Shown piece after piece: positions 8,261-17,833 of a DNA stretch of 39,874 nt. The first letter of the stretch is position 1; each line of letters opens with the position of its first letter. The stretch comes from Grimontia marina (GTDB lineage: Bacteria > Pseudomonadota > Gammaproteobacteria > Enterobacterales > Vibrionaceae), in assembly GCF_900060185.1 (NCBI RefSeq), contig NZ_FIZY01000045.1, forward strand, positions 1-39,874, written 5' to 3'. The notes beneath the pieces were generated by a model. That model ran no database searches. It was not told the origin of the DNA and saw only the letters and a list, made by a program, of their open reading frames with translations. The position numbers and the translations under genes are program-made.

Positions 8261-9418
8261 TTACTCAGTCAACTCGTCAAGAAGGCGGTCTATAAATAGC
8301 TCACAGTCCTCTAATTGACTTTGCGTGATGAACTCATCCGGCTTGTGACCCTGCTGCATACTGCCCGGACCACAAACCACAGTGGGTATATGAAGCCGAG
8401 TGTCAAAAAGCCCACCTTCAGTACCAAAATTAACCTTGTTCATCGTGTTTTTTCCCGCCAACCGTTGGACAAACTCAATGATGTCGGCGCGATCGGTTGT
8501 TTTAAGTCCTGGATACTCGGTCACAATTTCGGTGTCTATTTTGCAAGTGGGGTCTACAAGACGCATTTCCCGCACCAGTTCATCTGCATACCCCATAAAG
8601 TCATCGATAATTTGGTGGGGGTTATCACCGTTGATATATCGAATTTCAAAAGAAAAAGAACAGCGGTCGGGCACGATGTTTAGCGCTATCCCGCCCGATA
8701 GCTTACCGACATGCACTGTAGTAAATGGAATGTCGTATCCCTCTTCGAAAGGGCCATTGTTTTGTTTATCCGATGCCTTGTTGTCGAGCCAGTTAATCAG
8801 TCTCGCAGCATAGGAAATAGCGTTAACCCCCAAAGGTGCAAGGCCAGAGTGGCAAGCTTTTCCTTTGACCGTCACGGCTAATGCCACTTTCCCTTTGTGC
8901 GCAGTCACAACATCCATGGATGTCGGCTCTCCAATAATGCAACACAGAGGCTGAGAGGGTTGTTGGTTCATCACATCGATCAACCTTCTAACCCCGATAC
9001 ACCCAATTTCTTCATCATAAGAGAAGGCTAAGTGTATCGGCAGTCGTAACTTTCTTTGCACCATCGCGGGAACCGCTTGAAGCACTACTGCCTGAAAGCC
9101 TTTCATATCTGCAGTACCCCGACCGTAAAACCTGTCACCATCTTGCGTAAGCGTAAACGCAGGTTTGGTCCACACCTGCCCCTCCACGGGCACAGTATCT
9201 GTGTGTCCTGATAGCATGACGCCCGGTTTATCTTGCGGTCCAATAATGGCGTATAGATTGGCCTTTCTGCCCGTATCATCAAATACAAGCTTTGATGCGA
9301 CTCCGTAGTCTTCGAGATACTGTTTGATGAAGTGGATCATGGAAAGATTGGCATGGCAACTGGTCGTATCAAAGGCGATCAGGCGCTCAAGTAGTGAAGT
9401 GGTTGTCGCTCTGGTCAT
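8261..9418 (-). CDS. ArgE-like M20 metallopeptidase (acetylornithine deacetylase family)
   Basis: The 385-residue dinuclear-zinc amidohydrolase would cleave an N-acyl group from an amino acid or amine. M20 residues are visible: SGHTDTVP (H72, D74), GRGTADMKG (D104, bridging), SYDEEIGCIG (E136 and E137), GEPT, and the distal HKPDE. The dimerisation domain lies between about residues 180 and 290. It resembles ArgE, but it is the last gene of a catabolic operon with DUF1028, RidA-like and monooxygenase genes. It is therefore more likely a catabolic deacylase than the arginine-biosynthesis enzyme. The stop-to-start gap to the preceding DUF1028 gene is 48 bases. Confidence 0.85.
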   Translation of the reverse strand: MTRATTTSLLERLIAFDTTSCHANLSMIHFIKQYLEDYGVASKLVFDDTGRKANLYAIIGPQDKPGVMLSGHTDTVPVEGQVWTKPAFTLTQDGDRFYGRGTADMKGFQAVVLQAVPAMVQRKLRLPIHLAFSYDEEIGCIGVRRLIDVMNQQPSQPLCCIIGEPTSMDVVTAHKGKVALAVTVKGKACHSGLAPLGVNAISYAARLINWLDNKASDKQNNGPFEEGYDIPFTTVHVGKLSGGIALNIVPDRCSFSFEIRYINGDNPHQIIDDFMGYADELVREMRLVDPTCKIDTEIVTEYPGLKTTDRADIIEFVQRLAGKNTMNKVNFGTEGGLFDTRLHIPTVVCGPGSMQQGHKPDEFITQSQLEDCELFIDRLLDELTE

Positions 9419-9466
9419 TTCTCACGCCCCCTATTGATACTGTTTGACCTTTTGGAAGTGCGCACT

Positions 9467-10138
9467 TTATTCATCACCCGGCACACCGTAGGACTCAGCA
9501 TTCTGTGGATCATGTGCTCGCGTGATGTATGCCTGCATCTGAGGTTCATATTGTTGCCACAGCATCCTGAGTTCAGTGATCGGGGAAATATGCCAATCCA
9601 CGCGAAGATTCACCACCGGCCATTCATGTTGTGCAGTAACCAGCAAGCCTGCAGAGTATGCGGGACCTTTCTCTCCCCCCGCACGCAGCCCTGCTTCCAA
9701 TGCCTGCATCAGTCGCTCAGCCAACGAACCCGTTGACTGCTGAAAACTTGTCGTCATTGCCAGAGGCACATCAGGGTTGTCCAACAGGTTCCCCATCGCG
9801 ATACAATCTTTCCCTTGAGATGAGGCATGAATACCCAATGCCTGGTCTCCTGTAAAAAGAGCGCCTTGACCAGCAAGGTTAACCGCCCCAATCTGCCGCC
9901 ATTCAATATTCGCCTGATTCTCAGCCAGAAAGCCAACCGCTGTAGCTGGCTCTTCTCCTGCTGCCATGCGCTGAAGCAACAGAGTGCCAAGGGCGGGATC
10001 CGTGATATTTTGACTGAGCGCTACGCCCACACCACTTCTAACAAAGGCGCATCGACTGGCGACACAAATACTTGAAGATGCTATCGCGCACCCTGCCATT
10101 TGGCTCTCTCGACAAACAGCTGCGATGGAAAATGTCAT
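9467..10138 (-). CDS. DUF1028 family protein
   Basis: The 223-residue protein belongs to the DUF1028 family, which has an Ntn-hydrolase-like fold and no settled activity. The N-terminal MTFSIAAVCRESQMAGCAIASSS and the GVGVALSQNITDPALGTLLLQRMAAG segment are characteristic. The start at 10138 has AGGAG six bases upstream; an earlier in-frame ATG at 10165 would overlap the upstream gene. It begins 10 bases after the RidA-like stop. DUF1028 genes are often found with RidA and M20 deacylases in amide-degrading clusters, which fits here. Confidence 0.82.
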   Translation of the reverse strand: MTFSIAAVCRESQMAGCAIASSSICVASRCAFVRSGVGVALSQNITDPALGTLLLQRMAAGEEPATAVGFLAENQANIEWRQIGAVNLAGQGALFTGDQALGIHASSQGKDCIAMGNLLDNPDVPLAMTTSFQQSTGSLAERLMQALEAGLRAGGEKGPAYSAGLLVTAQHEWPVVNLRVDWHISPITELRMLWQQYEPQMQAYITRAHDPQNAESYGVPGDE

Positions 10139-10148
10139 TTCATGCTCC

Positions 10149-10562
10149 TTATTCGTCTGGCACAACGGCTATTACATCTATTTCCATTAACCACTCAGGC
10201 TGACCCAGTCCCTGTACCACCAATCCTGTCGAAATGGGGAACACACCTTTTAGCCATTTACCTGTAACCTGATATACAGCCTCGCGATACCTAGGATCTG
10301 TAATGTAAGTCGTGGTTTTCACTATATGGGACATGTCAGAGCCAGCTTCTTCCAGAAGCTGTTGGACATTTTTCATGGCCTGTTCAGCTTGGGCTGCTGG
10401 GTCACCAAGCCCAACCAGTTTACCATCGAAATCAGTGCCGACCTGACCTCGAACATAGATGGTGTTTCCCGCGCGGACAGCCTGACACAGATCGTTATCC
10501 AATTTTTGATTGGGGTAGGTTTCCTTGGTATTGAACTTTCTTATTCGAATATGAGTGGTCAT
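10149..10562 (-). CDS. RidA (YjgF/YER057c/UK114) family protein
   Basis: The 137-residue protein is of the trimeric RidA fold. Recognisable parts are GNTIYVRGQVG, DPAAQAEQAMKNVQQLLEEAG, DMSHIVKTTTYITDPRYREAV and the C-terminal MEIDVIAVV. Canonical RidA hydrolyses reactive enamines/imines with an arginine in the FPARS segment; here the segment reads FPISTG, so that arginine is missing and activity may differ. The start at 10562 has GGAG six bases upstream; the ATG at 10583 overlaps the preceding gene and lacks a site. It is 14 bases from the monooxygenase stop, in one operon. Confidence 0.88.
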   Translation of the reverse strand: MTTHIRIRKFNTKETYPNQKLDNDLCQAVRAGNTIYVRGQVGTDFDGKLVGLGDPAAQAEQAMKNVQQLLEEAGSDMSHIVKTTTYITDPRYREAVYQVTGKWLKGVFPISTGLVVQGLGQPEWLMEIDVIAVVPDE

Positions 10563-10576
10563 TGAATGCTCCATGA

Positions 10577-11851
10577 TTAGCACTGACGTTTTGAAAGATC
10601 GCCTTGAGTAAGATATTTGCGTTGGGTAGCAATATGGTCAGCGATAAATCGGGCATCGTGCCATACCCCCCAGATAAAGGAGGAACCGCGGCTAGAGAGC
10701 CAGGGCAGGCCAATAAAATAGATACCGGGATGTTTTGATATTCCGCGTTGATGTGCGGGACGCCCCTGCTCATCAAAGGCATCAACATCAAGCCAAGAGT
10801 AGTCTTGTGTATAACCTGTCGCCCAAATCACCGTGCTGATCTTCTCTTGCTCCAGGCTCAGGGACCGAATCGGATGCGTTAAACAATGTGGGTCATGAGG
10901 TATCTCTCTGGCCTCTGGCTCCAAGGGAAAATCGAGTCCGTTTTTCTCGATGTAATCATCAGCCGCATCAAGCAAGGCAAGGTAGTCATGATCACCCCGC
11001 TGAATATTGGTCACCAGATCATCCCGAAATGTCACCGTATCGTGCTCAAAGCTGTCCGTTAGTCCGACTAACGTCACGCCTTGATGTGCCAGGGCTCTAA
11101 AATCAACAGTCCCCTTAATTCCTCGACTGCCCGTTACCGCAATGGTGGTGTGCTCCGTACCCGGCTTTACGGTTTGAATATCCCATTTGCCCAGCACACC
11201 AAGCCACCAAACGAAATCCCTCCCCCGGTATGAGCGCGGGGGCCTGTCATGAGCGCCAACAGAGAGAAAAACTTTACGCCCCTGCTGCTGCAGCTCGTCG
11301 GCAATTTGGGTACCGGATGACCCTGCACCCACCACGAGTACCGCTCCTTCAGGCAATTGTTCAGGGTTACGGTATTGCGAAGAATGAATCTGAAACACAG
11401 CGGGATTTGAGGGGGCTATAGGTGGCAGAGACGGCAATTGAAATGGGCCTGTCGCTGCTACCACACTGCGAGCATCATAGTGGTGTGTTGAAGTGGTCAC
11501 CCGAAAGCCCGGCTTACCTTCATGACGAGAAACCTTGGTGACATTAACGCCTGTTTCGATCGGGGCATCAAAACGTTTTGCGTATTGCTCGAAATACTCC
11601 GCAATTTTGTCCTTAGGCACGAATTCATGATCGCCAAACTCAGCGAATTCCATACCAGGAAAGCGATCATGCCATGCAGGGCCGTTTGCAACCAATGAAT
11701 CCCAACGGGCCGAGCGCCATCGCTCTGCGATTCTGTCCCGTTCAAGCACTATGTGCGGAACACCATGTGCTGTAAGGTGTTCGCTGATCGCCACACCGGC
11801 TTGGCCTGCACCCACAACGAGAGTATCAATTTCGATGATCTTGTTTGCCAT
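10577..11851 (-). CDS. Flavin-containing monooxygenase-like NAD(P)H/FAD oxidoreductase
   Basis: The 424-residue flavoprotein is related to class B flavin monooxygenases (CzcO/YUCCA-like). FAD-binding GAGQAG is at residues 14-19, NADPH-binding GAGSSG at 175-180, and the linker IHSSQYRN fits the HxxxY end of the FMO motif, although its FxG part is not conserved. VIWATGYTQDYSWL is the C-terminal ATG motif. Such enzymes oxygenate amines, sulfides or ketones. As first gene of the RidA/DUF1028/ArgE operon it may start catabolism of an amine; the substrate is not known. The 31-bp box copy B lies 224 bases upstream. Confidence 0.85.
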   Translation of the reverse strand: MANKIIEIDTLVVGAGQAGVAISEHLTAHGVPHIVLERDRIAERWRSARWDSLVANGPAWHDRFPGMEFAEFGDHEFVPKDKIAEYFEQYAKRFDAPIETGVNVTKVSRHEGKPGFRVTTSTHHYDARSVVAATGPFQLPSLPPIAPSNPAVFQIHSSQYRNPEQLPEGAVLVVGAGSSGTQIADELQQQGRKVFLSVGAHDRPPRSYRGRDFVWWLGVLGKWDIQTVKPGTEHTTIAVTGSRGIKGTVDFRALAHQGVTLVGLTDSFEHDTVTFRDDLVTNIQRGDHDYLALLDAADDYIEKNGLDFPLEPEAREIPHDPHCLTHPIRSLSLEQEKISTVIWATGYTQDYSWLDVDAFDEQGRPAHQRGISKHPGIYFIGLPWLSSRGSSFIWGVWHDARFIADHIATQRKYLTQGDLSKRQC

Positions 11852-12074
11852 TTCCAGTCCTTCGCGCCTTCATAAGCCTGATAAATGAAACGTGTTCAGA
11901 GGGCGTTTAATTACCCCTACTCTCTGACTCTTCACAGTTGAAAAGCCTGGAGAATGGTATTTAGTAACGTCCTTCCTTGTTATTTGAAATAAGTGAAACC
12001 GAGCGTGGTTTTTAACAATTTTCAACGATTGAAAAGAAAGCTTAGAGACAGGTTAGGGTGATTATTTGTATCGG

Positions 12075-12105
12075 TAAAATATTATTAACCTAAGAAAAGC
12101 ATTAA
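12075..12105 (-). promoter_or_regulatory. 31-bp polyamine-region box, copy B (monooxygenase operon)
   Basis: On the minus strand: TTAATGC, ten bases, TTAATAATATTTTA, preceded by a T-run. It lies between the terminator of the preceding operon (12138-12176) and the monooxygenase gene, where a promoter is needed. CAGGTTAGG (12049-12057) follows at the same 17-base spacing as in copy A. Confidence 0.6.
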
Positions 12106-12137
12106 AAAAAACTATTCAAACACCAGTGTTGAAATAA

Positions 12138-12176
12138 TAGAAAAATGGCGGTAAAACTCTATGAGTTTCACCGCCA
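12138..12176 (-). terminator. Rho-independent terminator of the Pot-type/deacetylase operon
   Basis: TGGCGGTGAAACT and AGTTTTACCGCCA pair over 13 positions with one G-U around CATAG, followed on the minus strand by TTTTTCTATT. It lies 119 bases past the deacetylase stop. Confidence 0.8.
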
Positions 12177-12294
12177 AGTTCAGGAGAATTGACGCAATAA
12201 AATCAAGTATCAAAAGCTTTACGTGACTACAATGAAATTATGCCAGTCTCGATTCATTCAAATATGACTTAACAGAAAAATTTCTGTATATTTT

Positions 12295-13326
12295 TTATCG
12301 CGAGTCAAAGCCAGCTAATACATTAACGACATTGATACCGATTTCCTCCACATCATAGCCACCTTCCATGACAAATTGCGTTTTAATGCCCAATTCAGCA
12401 ATATCTCTACCAACCACCAGATAATCATCACTCTTGAGTTTAAAAAAGCTGATGGGATCATTTTCAAAGGTATCTACGCCGAGAGAAACGAGTAGCACAT
12501 CGGCATTGAATGCTGCAATTTTCTCCAACGCTTTCGCCAATGATTCTCGCCACGACGCAAAGCCAGTCCCAGGTGGCATCGGATAGTTGACGGTATACCC
12601 CGTTCCTGATCCTCTACCCTGCTCTTTTTCGTGGCCCCAGAAAAAGGGAAACGTATCCAAAGGATCGCCATGGAGAGAAACAAACAGCACATCATCTCGA
12701 TCATAAAAAATCTCTTGTGTGCCGTTGCCGTGGTGAAAATCGATATCAAGAATAGCGACTCGCTGTGATCCGTTGTCACGGCAGTATTGAGCAGCAATAG
12801 CGACGTTGTTTAAAAAGCAATATCCACCATATCGGTTGGCGGTGGCATGGTGACCCGGAGGACGGCACAGTGAAAAGATCCCCCGGCTCTCGTTTGAAAG
12901 GAGTTTATCAATACCCGACAGCGCAACCTGCGCACTCTCATAAGCAGCTTCCCACGTTCCTTCACTCAGGCTGGTTTCACCCGCAAGTGCGTAATAACCG
13001 AGTTGCCCTTCAATAAAACGGGGTCTGACCGTCTGGAGTTGTCCTGCAGGCCATACGGATGGAATTGCCTCTCCTTCGAAACCTGCCTCTTTCCACCTCA
13101 CCCATGCGGTTTGAAGAAATTCGACAAAATCAGCAGAGTGAATCGCCCGAATCGGCGACATACCATAATCACCCGGCGAAATGACGTTCCCTAGCTGGGT
13201 ATCCCGGATACGGTTGACAATATATTCTGCCCTGCTGGGCCGCTCATAAGGCTCAACGAGCAACCCGCCCGATAGTTCTGTTTTGGCATTTCTGAGGATA
13301 TGTTTTTCAGAAAAAATTGATTCCAT
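12295..13326 (-). CDS. Acetylpolyamine amidohydrolase (class II HDAC-like)
   Basis: The 343-residue zinc hydrolase removes acetyl groups from acetylputrescine, acetylcadaverine or acetylspermidine. It closely matches the Mycoplana acetylpolyamine amidohydrolase throughout (IFSEKHILRNAKTEL, RPPGHHA, DIDFHHGNGTQ, VDTFENDPISFFKL, EGGY). The catalytic set is visible, numbered from this start: H159 and H160, zinc ligands D196, H198 and D285, and Y324. I start at 13326 because AAGGA precedes it and the family begins at this point; an in-frame ATG at 13407 would overlap the binding-protein gene. It is last in the operon, 59 bases after the binding protein. This suggests that the transporter brings in acetylated polyamines. 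Confidence 0.92.
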   Translation of the reverse strand: MESIFSEKHILRNAKTELSGGLLVEPYERPSRAEYIVNRIRDTQLGNVISPGDYGMSPIRAIHSADFVEFLQTAWVRWKEAGFEGEAIPSVWPAGQLQTVRPRFIEGQLGYYALAGETSLSEGTWEAAYESAQVALSGIDKLLSNESRGIFSLCRPPGHHATANRYGGYCFLNNVAIAAQYCRDNGSQRVAILDIDFHHGNGTQEIFYDRDDVLFVSLHGDPLDTFPFFWGHEKEQGRGSGTGYTVNYPMPPGTGFASWRESLAKALEKIAAFNADVLLVSLGVDTFENDPISFFKLKSDDYLVVGRDIAELGIKTQFVMEGGYDVEEIGINVVNVLAGFDSR

Positions 13327-13385
13327 CTTTTCCTTCTCCCTGACAACATTCATGTCATTGGCAGGAGGAAACTCCCGCCAAGGAC

Positions 13386-14420
13386 TTATTTGCGTAGATT
13401 CGTCCACATACGATCATAGACAGTCTGGGTTTGCGCATCACACGCTTGAACAAACACTCCGTTACCATTTTCAGGAGGGTTGGACTCCGGTTCCTCAGTC
13501 AACGCTTTGTCCAGATAAGGTTCGGCACCAGACAGAGCCTGGCCATATCGCGCAAAGTTCGACACCTGTGCAATGTTTTCTGGCTTAAGCAAAAAGTCCA
13601 TGAACTTTATGGCGTTGTCACGGTTTGGTGCATCTTTCAGCAAGACGACGCTATCCATCCACAATACGTAGCCTTCTTTCGGAAAAGCATATTGTAGCGA
13701 CGGTCTTGCACCGCGCGCTTTAGCAGCATAACCGTTGAATATCATACCCACTGCAACATCTCCGGAAGCCAGTACTTCTTTTGCGGTATCAGAGTTAAAA
13801 GATGCCCAGTAAGGTTTGGCCGTTTGTAACATTGCATTTAGAGCCTTGAGCTTTTCTCTGTCTTGGATGCATTGCGGTATACCCATATGTAAGGCCGCCA
13901 ATGCCAGCACTTCCCCTTGACTGTCTATCATATTGATCCTGCCTTTAAGCATCTCAGGCGGGTTAAAGATGATATCAGTGGTATTGATGTCTCCTGGATA
14001 CACTGCGGTATCAACGGCAAAGCTAGTGGTTCCCCACTGGTAAGGAATTGAGTGTTTCAAACCCGGATCGTATGCAGGATCCGCAAATTGGGCTTTAACA
14101 TTACCAAGATTCTTCCTTTCCCCCTCGGCAATTTCATCCAACATACCTTCGCTCAACAAAATCGACACCATATAGTCTGTTGGTACCGCGATGTCATAAG
14201 TACCCAATGCTCCCGCCTTCAATGTCGCCAGCATAGACTCATTAGAGTCGTAGGTATCCATCACCACCTCGATACCCGTCTCCTGCGAAAATTTATCAAG
14301 CAACGATTGAGGGATGTATTCGAACCAATGATAAATAGCCAGTTTTTCGGCGGCGTGTGCGCCAGTTGCCGACACCATGATGGCGACAGCAGTCAGAGCG
14401 GATCTAAGGATGTACGACAT
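13386..14420 (-). CDS. Polyamine-type ABC transporter substrate-binding protein (PotD/PotF-like)
   Basis: The 344-residue periplasmic binding protein has a signal peptide (about residues 1-23, cleavage after AHA) and the PotD/PotF opening LAIYHWFEYIPQSLLDKFSQETGIEV. Other family parts are the DIAVPTDYMV segment, the hinge-proximal IPYQWGTTSFAVD and FMDFLLKPENIAQVSNFARYG. Acidic and aromatic residues that would hold a polyamine are present, but specificity between putrescine, spermidine and acetylated forms cannot be read. It follows the permease gene by 19 bases and precedes the deacetylase, an unusual position for the binding protein that ties import to deacetylation. Confidence 0.9.
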   Translation of the reverse strand: MSYILRSALTAVAIMVSATGAHAAEKLAIYHWFEYIPQSLLDKFSQETGIEVVMDTYDSNESMLATLKAGALGTYDIAVPTDYMVSILLSEGMLDEIAEGERKNLGNVKAQFADPAYDPGLKHSIPYQWGTTSFAVDTAVYPGDINTTDIIFNPPEMLKGRINMIDSQGEVLALAALHMGIPQCIQDREKLKALNAMLQTAKPYWASFNSDTAKEVLASGDVAVGMIFNGYAAKARGARPSLQYAFPKEGYVLWMDSVVLLKDAPNRDNAIKFMDFLLKPENIAQVSNFARYGQALSGAEPYLDKALTEEPESNPPENGNGVFVQACDAQTQTVYDRMWTNLRK

Positions 14421-14439
14421 AATGTTCTCCTTTTCCGGT

Positions 14440-15249
14440 TTAGGATTTTTCGCCTTTTTTACTGACGAAATACGACAAGGTGACCATTACTACCGAAAAT
14501 GCCAGTAGCATGGTTGAAATGGCCATGATGTTCGGTTTTATGCCTTGCTTAACGGCACCAAAAATTGCTGTAGGGAGGGTTTCTACGCCCGCCCCTTTAA
14601 CGAAATTGGTAATAATGAAATCATCGAGAGAAATGATGAACGCCAATAAGAAACCTGAAATGATCGCAGGTGCCATCAACGGAAGTAAGATTCGGGTAAA
14701 GGCCTGACGACGGGTGGCGTAGAGATCCATCGCAGCTTGCTCGTAGCTTGACTCGATTCCCTGCATACGTGCGGCAATTGGTAAATAAGCAAACGGTATA
14801 CAAAAAGCAATGTGTGCCACCAGGATGGTCAGAATTCCACGTTCAAACCCGATACTGTTGAAGAAGATCAGCGTGGCGACAGCCGTTACAATTTCAGGCA
14901 CCATCAAAGGCAAGGAAATCAGGCCAAATGACCATTTCCTAAGCCGGAATCCCCCACTTCTCACCATGGCTGTTGCCGCAAACACAGCAATCGCTGTTGC
15001 TGTTGTCGCCGCAATAATCGCGATCAGAAAGCTATTTCTTGCTGCAACTTTAAACTTCGCACTTTCAGGCCCAGAGAACACATCCAGATACCAGCGAAAA
15101 GAAAAACCTTCCCAGACAGCGATAGACTCAGACGCATTGAAGCTATAGATACTGACGATGATCAGAGGGGCATAAAGCACAGCCAGACAAAGCAGTGTAA
15201 TGGGCATAAATCCGGTGAACGCCTTGATATCATAATGACGACTTTTCAT
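14440..15249 (-). CDS. Polyamine-type ABC transporter permease (PotC/PotI-like)
   Basis: The 269-residue inner-membrane permease has about six hydrophobic segments. The ATPase-contacting EAA loop reads [27 protein letters not shown], with tyrosine where the family glycine usually lies. The C-terminus ends in SKKGEKS. It overlaps the other permease by four bases (ATGA), implying translational coupling. It forms the channel with the 15246-16178 product. Confidence 0.9.
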   Translation of the reverse strand: MKSRHYDIKAFTGFMPITLLCLAVLYAPLIIVSIYSFNASESIAVWEGFSFRWYLDVFSGPESAKFKVAARNSFLIAIIAATTATAIAVFAATAMVRSGGFRLRKWSFGLISLPLMVPEIVTAVATLIFFNSIGFERGILTILVAHIAFCIPFAYLPIAARMQGIESSYEQAAMDLYATRRQAFTRILLPLMAPAIISGFLLAFIISLDDFIITNFVKGAGVETLPTAIFGAVKQGIKPNIMAISTMLLAFSVVMVTLSYFVSKKGEKS

Positions 15250-16178
15250 TCGCGCCCAGCCTCCTTTCCTGTTCTTTTGGGTGAAGAAAATATCAGGAGG
15301 ATCAGCAACACCAAACTCAGTAAAATCATCGACGCCGCCGCACCAAAAGGCCAGTTCCCAGCGTTACCTTTGAACTGCTCTTCTATCAAGGAACCAATCA
15401 TAAAGTTCTTCGCACCACCAAGCAGATCTGGTGCAAGAAATGACCCGAGTGACGGGACAAAGACCAGAATCGAACCCGCGATAACACCGGCCTTGACCGA
15501 AGGAAGAAGGACACGCCTCAAGATGGCCCATTTGCTGGCATAGAGGTCGGCGGCCGCTTCACTGAGTGAAAAGTTATAGCGCTCAATAGACGCATAGATA
15601 GGCAGTACCATAAACGGCAGGTAGGAATAGAAAAGACCGATTTGAACCGCGACATCGGTGTTGATCAGACGAATCGGGCTCTCGAGTATGCCCGACCAAA
15701 GCAAGAAATCATTCATCGGGCCTTCGTCACGCAATAAAAAACGCATTGAGACGGTGCGAATCAATAAGTTCACCCAATACGGGATGGTGATCAAAAATAC
15801 CCATAAAGGACGGTAGCGTTCGGGTCTTGTCGCAATGAAATAGGCGGTCGGAAAACCAATAATAAGACTGAAAAATGTTGCAACGCCCGCTTGCCAAATC
15901 GAACGCCAGAAAATGGAGATGTATGTCCACTCTATACTCGGCGGTTCATCGCCGAATAGGCCTCTATCAAAGAAGAACTGATCGTACGCTGCCAGAGAAA
16001 ATTCCCAGCTAACGCCTCCCCGAAATTCTTTGGTCAAAAACGAGTAAATCAACATCAAGAAAACAGGAGTCAGCACCAAAACTGTCAGGGTCAACCACGC
16101 AGGAAGAAGTAGCCAAATTCTCGCTTCTTGATAGGTATTTGAGACGACTTCACCGCCACTGCCGTTTCCACCAGCCAT
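15246..16178 (-). CDS. Polyamine-type ABC transporter permease (PotB/PotH-like)
   Basis: The 310-residue permease has a cytosolic N-terminus followed by a transmembrane segment ([24 protein letters not shown]) and further segments. The EAA loop is [27 protein letters not shown], again with tyrosine replacing glycine. The conserved [19 protein letters not shown] region and the [15 protein letters not shown] segment fit PotB/PotH. Its ATG overlaps the ATPase stop by one base (TGATG) and its own stop overlaps the next permease by four, so the three are tightly coupled. Confidence 0.9.
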   Translation of the reverse strand: MAGGNGSGGEVVSNTYQEARIWLLLPAWLTLTVLVLTPVFLMLIYSFLTKEFRGGVSWEFSLAAYDQFFFDRGLFGDEPPSIEWTYISIFWRSIWQAGVATFFSLIIGFPTAYFIATRPERYRPLWVFLITIPYWVNLLIRTVSMRFLLRDEGPMNDFLLWSGILESPIRLINTDVAVQIGLFYSYLPFMVLPIYASIERYNFSLSEAAADLYASKWAILRRVLLPSVKAGVIAGSILVFVPSLGSFLAPDLLGGAKNFMIGSLIEEQFKGNAGNWPFGAAASMILLSLVLLILLIFSSPKRTGKEAGRE

Positions 16179-17326
16179 CAGTCAATCAGGAGGCGGGCAG
16201 CCCCCTGCTCCATATTGACAAAAACATCACTTCCCGGAGAAAAGATACACTTTCTACCGCGCTCTGAATTCGGTGTTCTCACTGTGAAGTCGGTACCATC
16301 AGGGAGCCGGATACGTGTCGACAAATCTGTGCCAATGAACATGTTCTCTTGTACTTGTCCCTGGAGGCACTCCGTTTCGATGGGTTTAGAGGATAGGTAA
16401 AGGCGTTCAGGGCGGATAGAAACGTGCAGCGTGTCACCGATGTTGACCTCTCCCTCACAGGCACACGTAAGCGTATGGTGTTGACTAATCTGACAACGCG
16501 CCTCCCCGCTATGAACAGCATCGATTGTTATCGGCAAAAGGTTGGTTTCACCAATAAAATTGGCGACAAACGTATTTCTCGGTTTCTCGTAAATATCGCG
16601 TGCCTCATCCAACTGTTGCAGCTCACCCTCAGACATCACAGCGATGCGGTCTGACATCGTCAAGGCCTCTTCTTGATCATGGGTGACAAAGATAAACGTT
16701 ATTCCTGTTTCCCTTTGTAAATGCTTCAGCTCAATTTGCATGGCTTTTCGCAACTTTAGATCGAGTGCAGATAATGGTTCATCAAGAAGTAGCACTTTAG
16801 GTTTGGGAGCCAATGCTCTTGCCAGTGCAACACGCTGTTGCTGCCCACCCGATAGTTGGCCTGGCTTACGATTGGCAAACTGACTGAGCTGAACTAAATC
16901 CAGCATCTCACAGGCTTTTTTTCTCGCTTCATTTTTTGTTGATCCACGCATTTCCGGACCAAAAGCCACATTGTCGAGTATCGTCATGTGAGGAAACAGG
17001 GCGTAATTCTGGAAAACGGTATTCACTGGGCGCTGAAAAGGAGGTAAGCCTTCTATTTCCCTCCCAAACAGAAAGATTTCTCCTTCTGTTGTACCTTCAA
17101 AACCTGCAATCATTCTAAGGAGGGTTGTTTTCCCGCACCCGGAAGGGCCAAGTAACGTAAAAAATTCGTTGTCTTTAATCGACATGGATATTTGTTTTAA
17201 AGCGGTAACATGACCATAGCGCTTGACTGCATTTCTTATTTCTATCGCAATACGTGGCGGGGTAGACACCGCGCCTTTTGACTGAGACGGGCTTTGCAGC
17301 ACGTCTTGACTGATAGTTTTGTCCAT
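16178..17326 (-). CDS. Polyamine-type ABC transporter ATPase (PotA/PotG-like)
   Basis: The 382-residue cytosolic ATPase energises the adjacent permeases. Walker A GPSGCGKTT is at 60-68, Q-loop VFQNYALFPHM near 104, signature LSGGQQQR at 158-165, Walker B LLLDEP at 179-184 and the switch histidine in VTHDQEEALT. The C-terminal TOBE-like region starts near residue 260 (FIGETNLLP). It is the first gene of the five-gene operon ATPase, permease, permease, binding protein and deacetylase. Box copy C lies 306 bases upstream in the divergent region shared with the puuC-like gene. Confidence 0.92.
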   Translation of the reverse strand: MDKTISQDVLQSPSQSKGAVSTPPRIAIEIRNAVKRYGHVTALKQISMSIKDNEFFTLLGPSGCGKTTLLRMIAGFEGTTEGEIFLFGREIEGLPPFQRPVNTVFQNYALFPHMTILDNVAFGPEMRGSTKNEARKKACEMLDLVQLSQFANRKPGQLSGGQQQRVALARALAPKPKVLLLDEPLSALDLKLRKAMQIELKHLQRETGITFIFVTHDQEEALTMSDRIAVMSEGELQQLDEARDIYEKPRNTFVANFIGETNLLPITIDAVHSGEARCQISQHHTLTCACEGEVNIGDTLHVSIRPERLYLSSKPIETECLQGQVQENMFIGTDLSTRIRLPDGTDFTVRTPNSERGRKCIFSPGSDVFVNMEQGAARLLID

Positions 17327-17631
17327 TCCCGTTGACTCCCTGTCAGGTCTTGAACCTATTTAAAAGTGAGGCGCAAACTTCCGTTGTCGCTTTCAATCAA
17401 AAATATAGTCATTTACCGAAGAGGCTAATGGTCTCAAAAATCGTAAATATGTATCGAAATAACAGGAGTCAGCGTAAAAATTAGAGACAGTGGTAGCTCA
17501 AGCACACCATTTTTCTGTTGTGCAGGAAACATTCAAAGCCGATAACCACGGTTAATTCTCTCCGCCTTAACCTTTCTATTTTTCTACTTTTGATTAATGC
17601 CATCTCAGAGTATTAATAATCTTTGCATTGT

Positions 17632-17662
17632 GAAAATATTATTAACTTAACAAATGAATTAA
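17632..17662 (-). promoter_or_regulatory. 31-bp polyamine-region box, copy C (Pot-type operon)
   Basis: On the minus strand: TTAATTC, ten bases, TTAATAATATTTTC, preceded by a T7 run (17663-17667 and neighbours). It agrees with copy B at most positions beyond the core, including the same T-rich upstream flank. Confidence 0.6.
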
Positions 17663-17833
17663 AAAAACCTATGCAAGCTCATCCACGCTTTTATAAAGGA
17701 TGATGCTTCTATATATGAGGTAAACAAAAATAACCGTGACATCGTTTCGTTGGTAGGTGTCAGAAGTAACCACTAAATTAGAGTAATCGGCATGCGTAAA
17801 CGGACAAATACCACAACGCCAGTCAATCTCGCC

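Noticed and set aside
8261-9418. Arginine-biosynthesis argE
   Set aside because: Motifs fit the family, but the operon is catabolic and no other arg gene is near, so the biosynthetic role is not supported.
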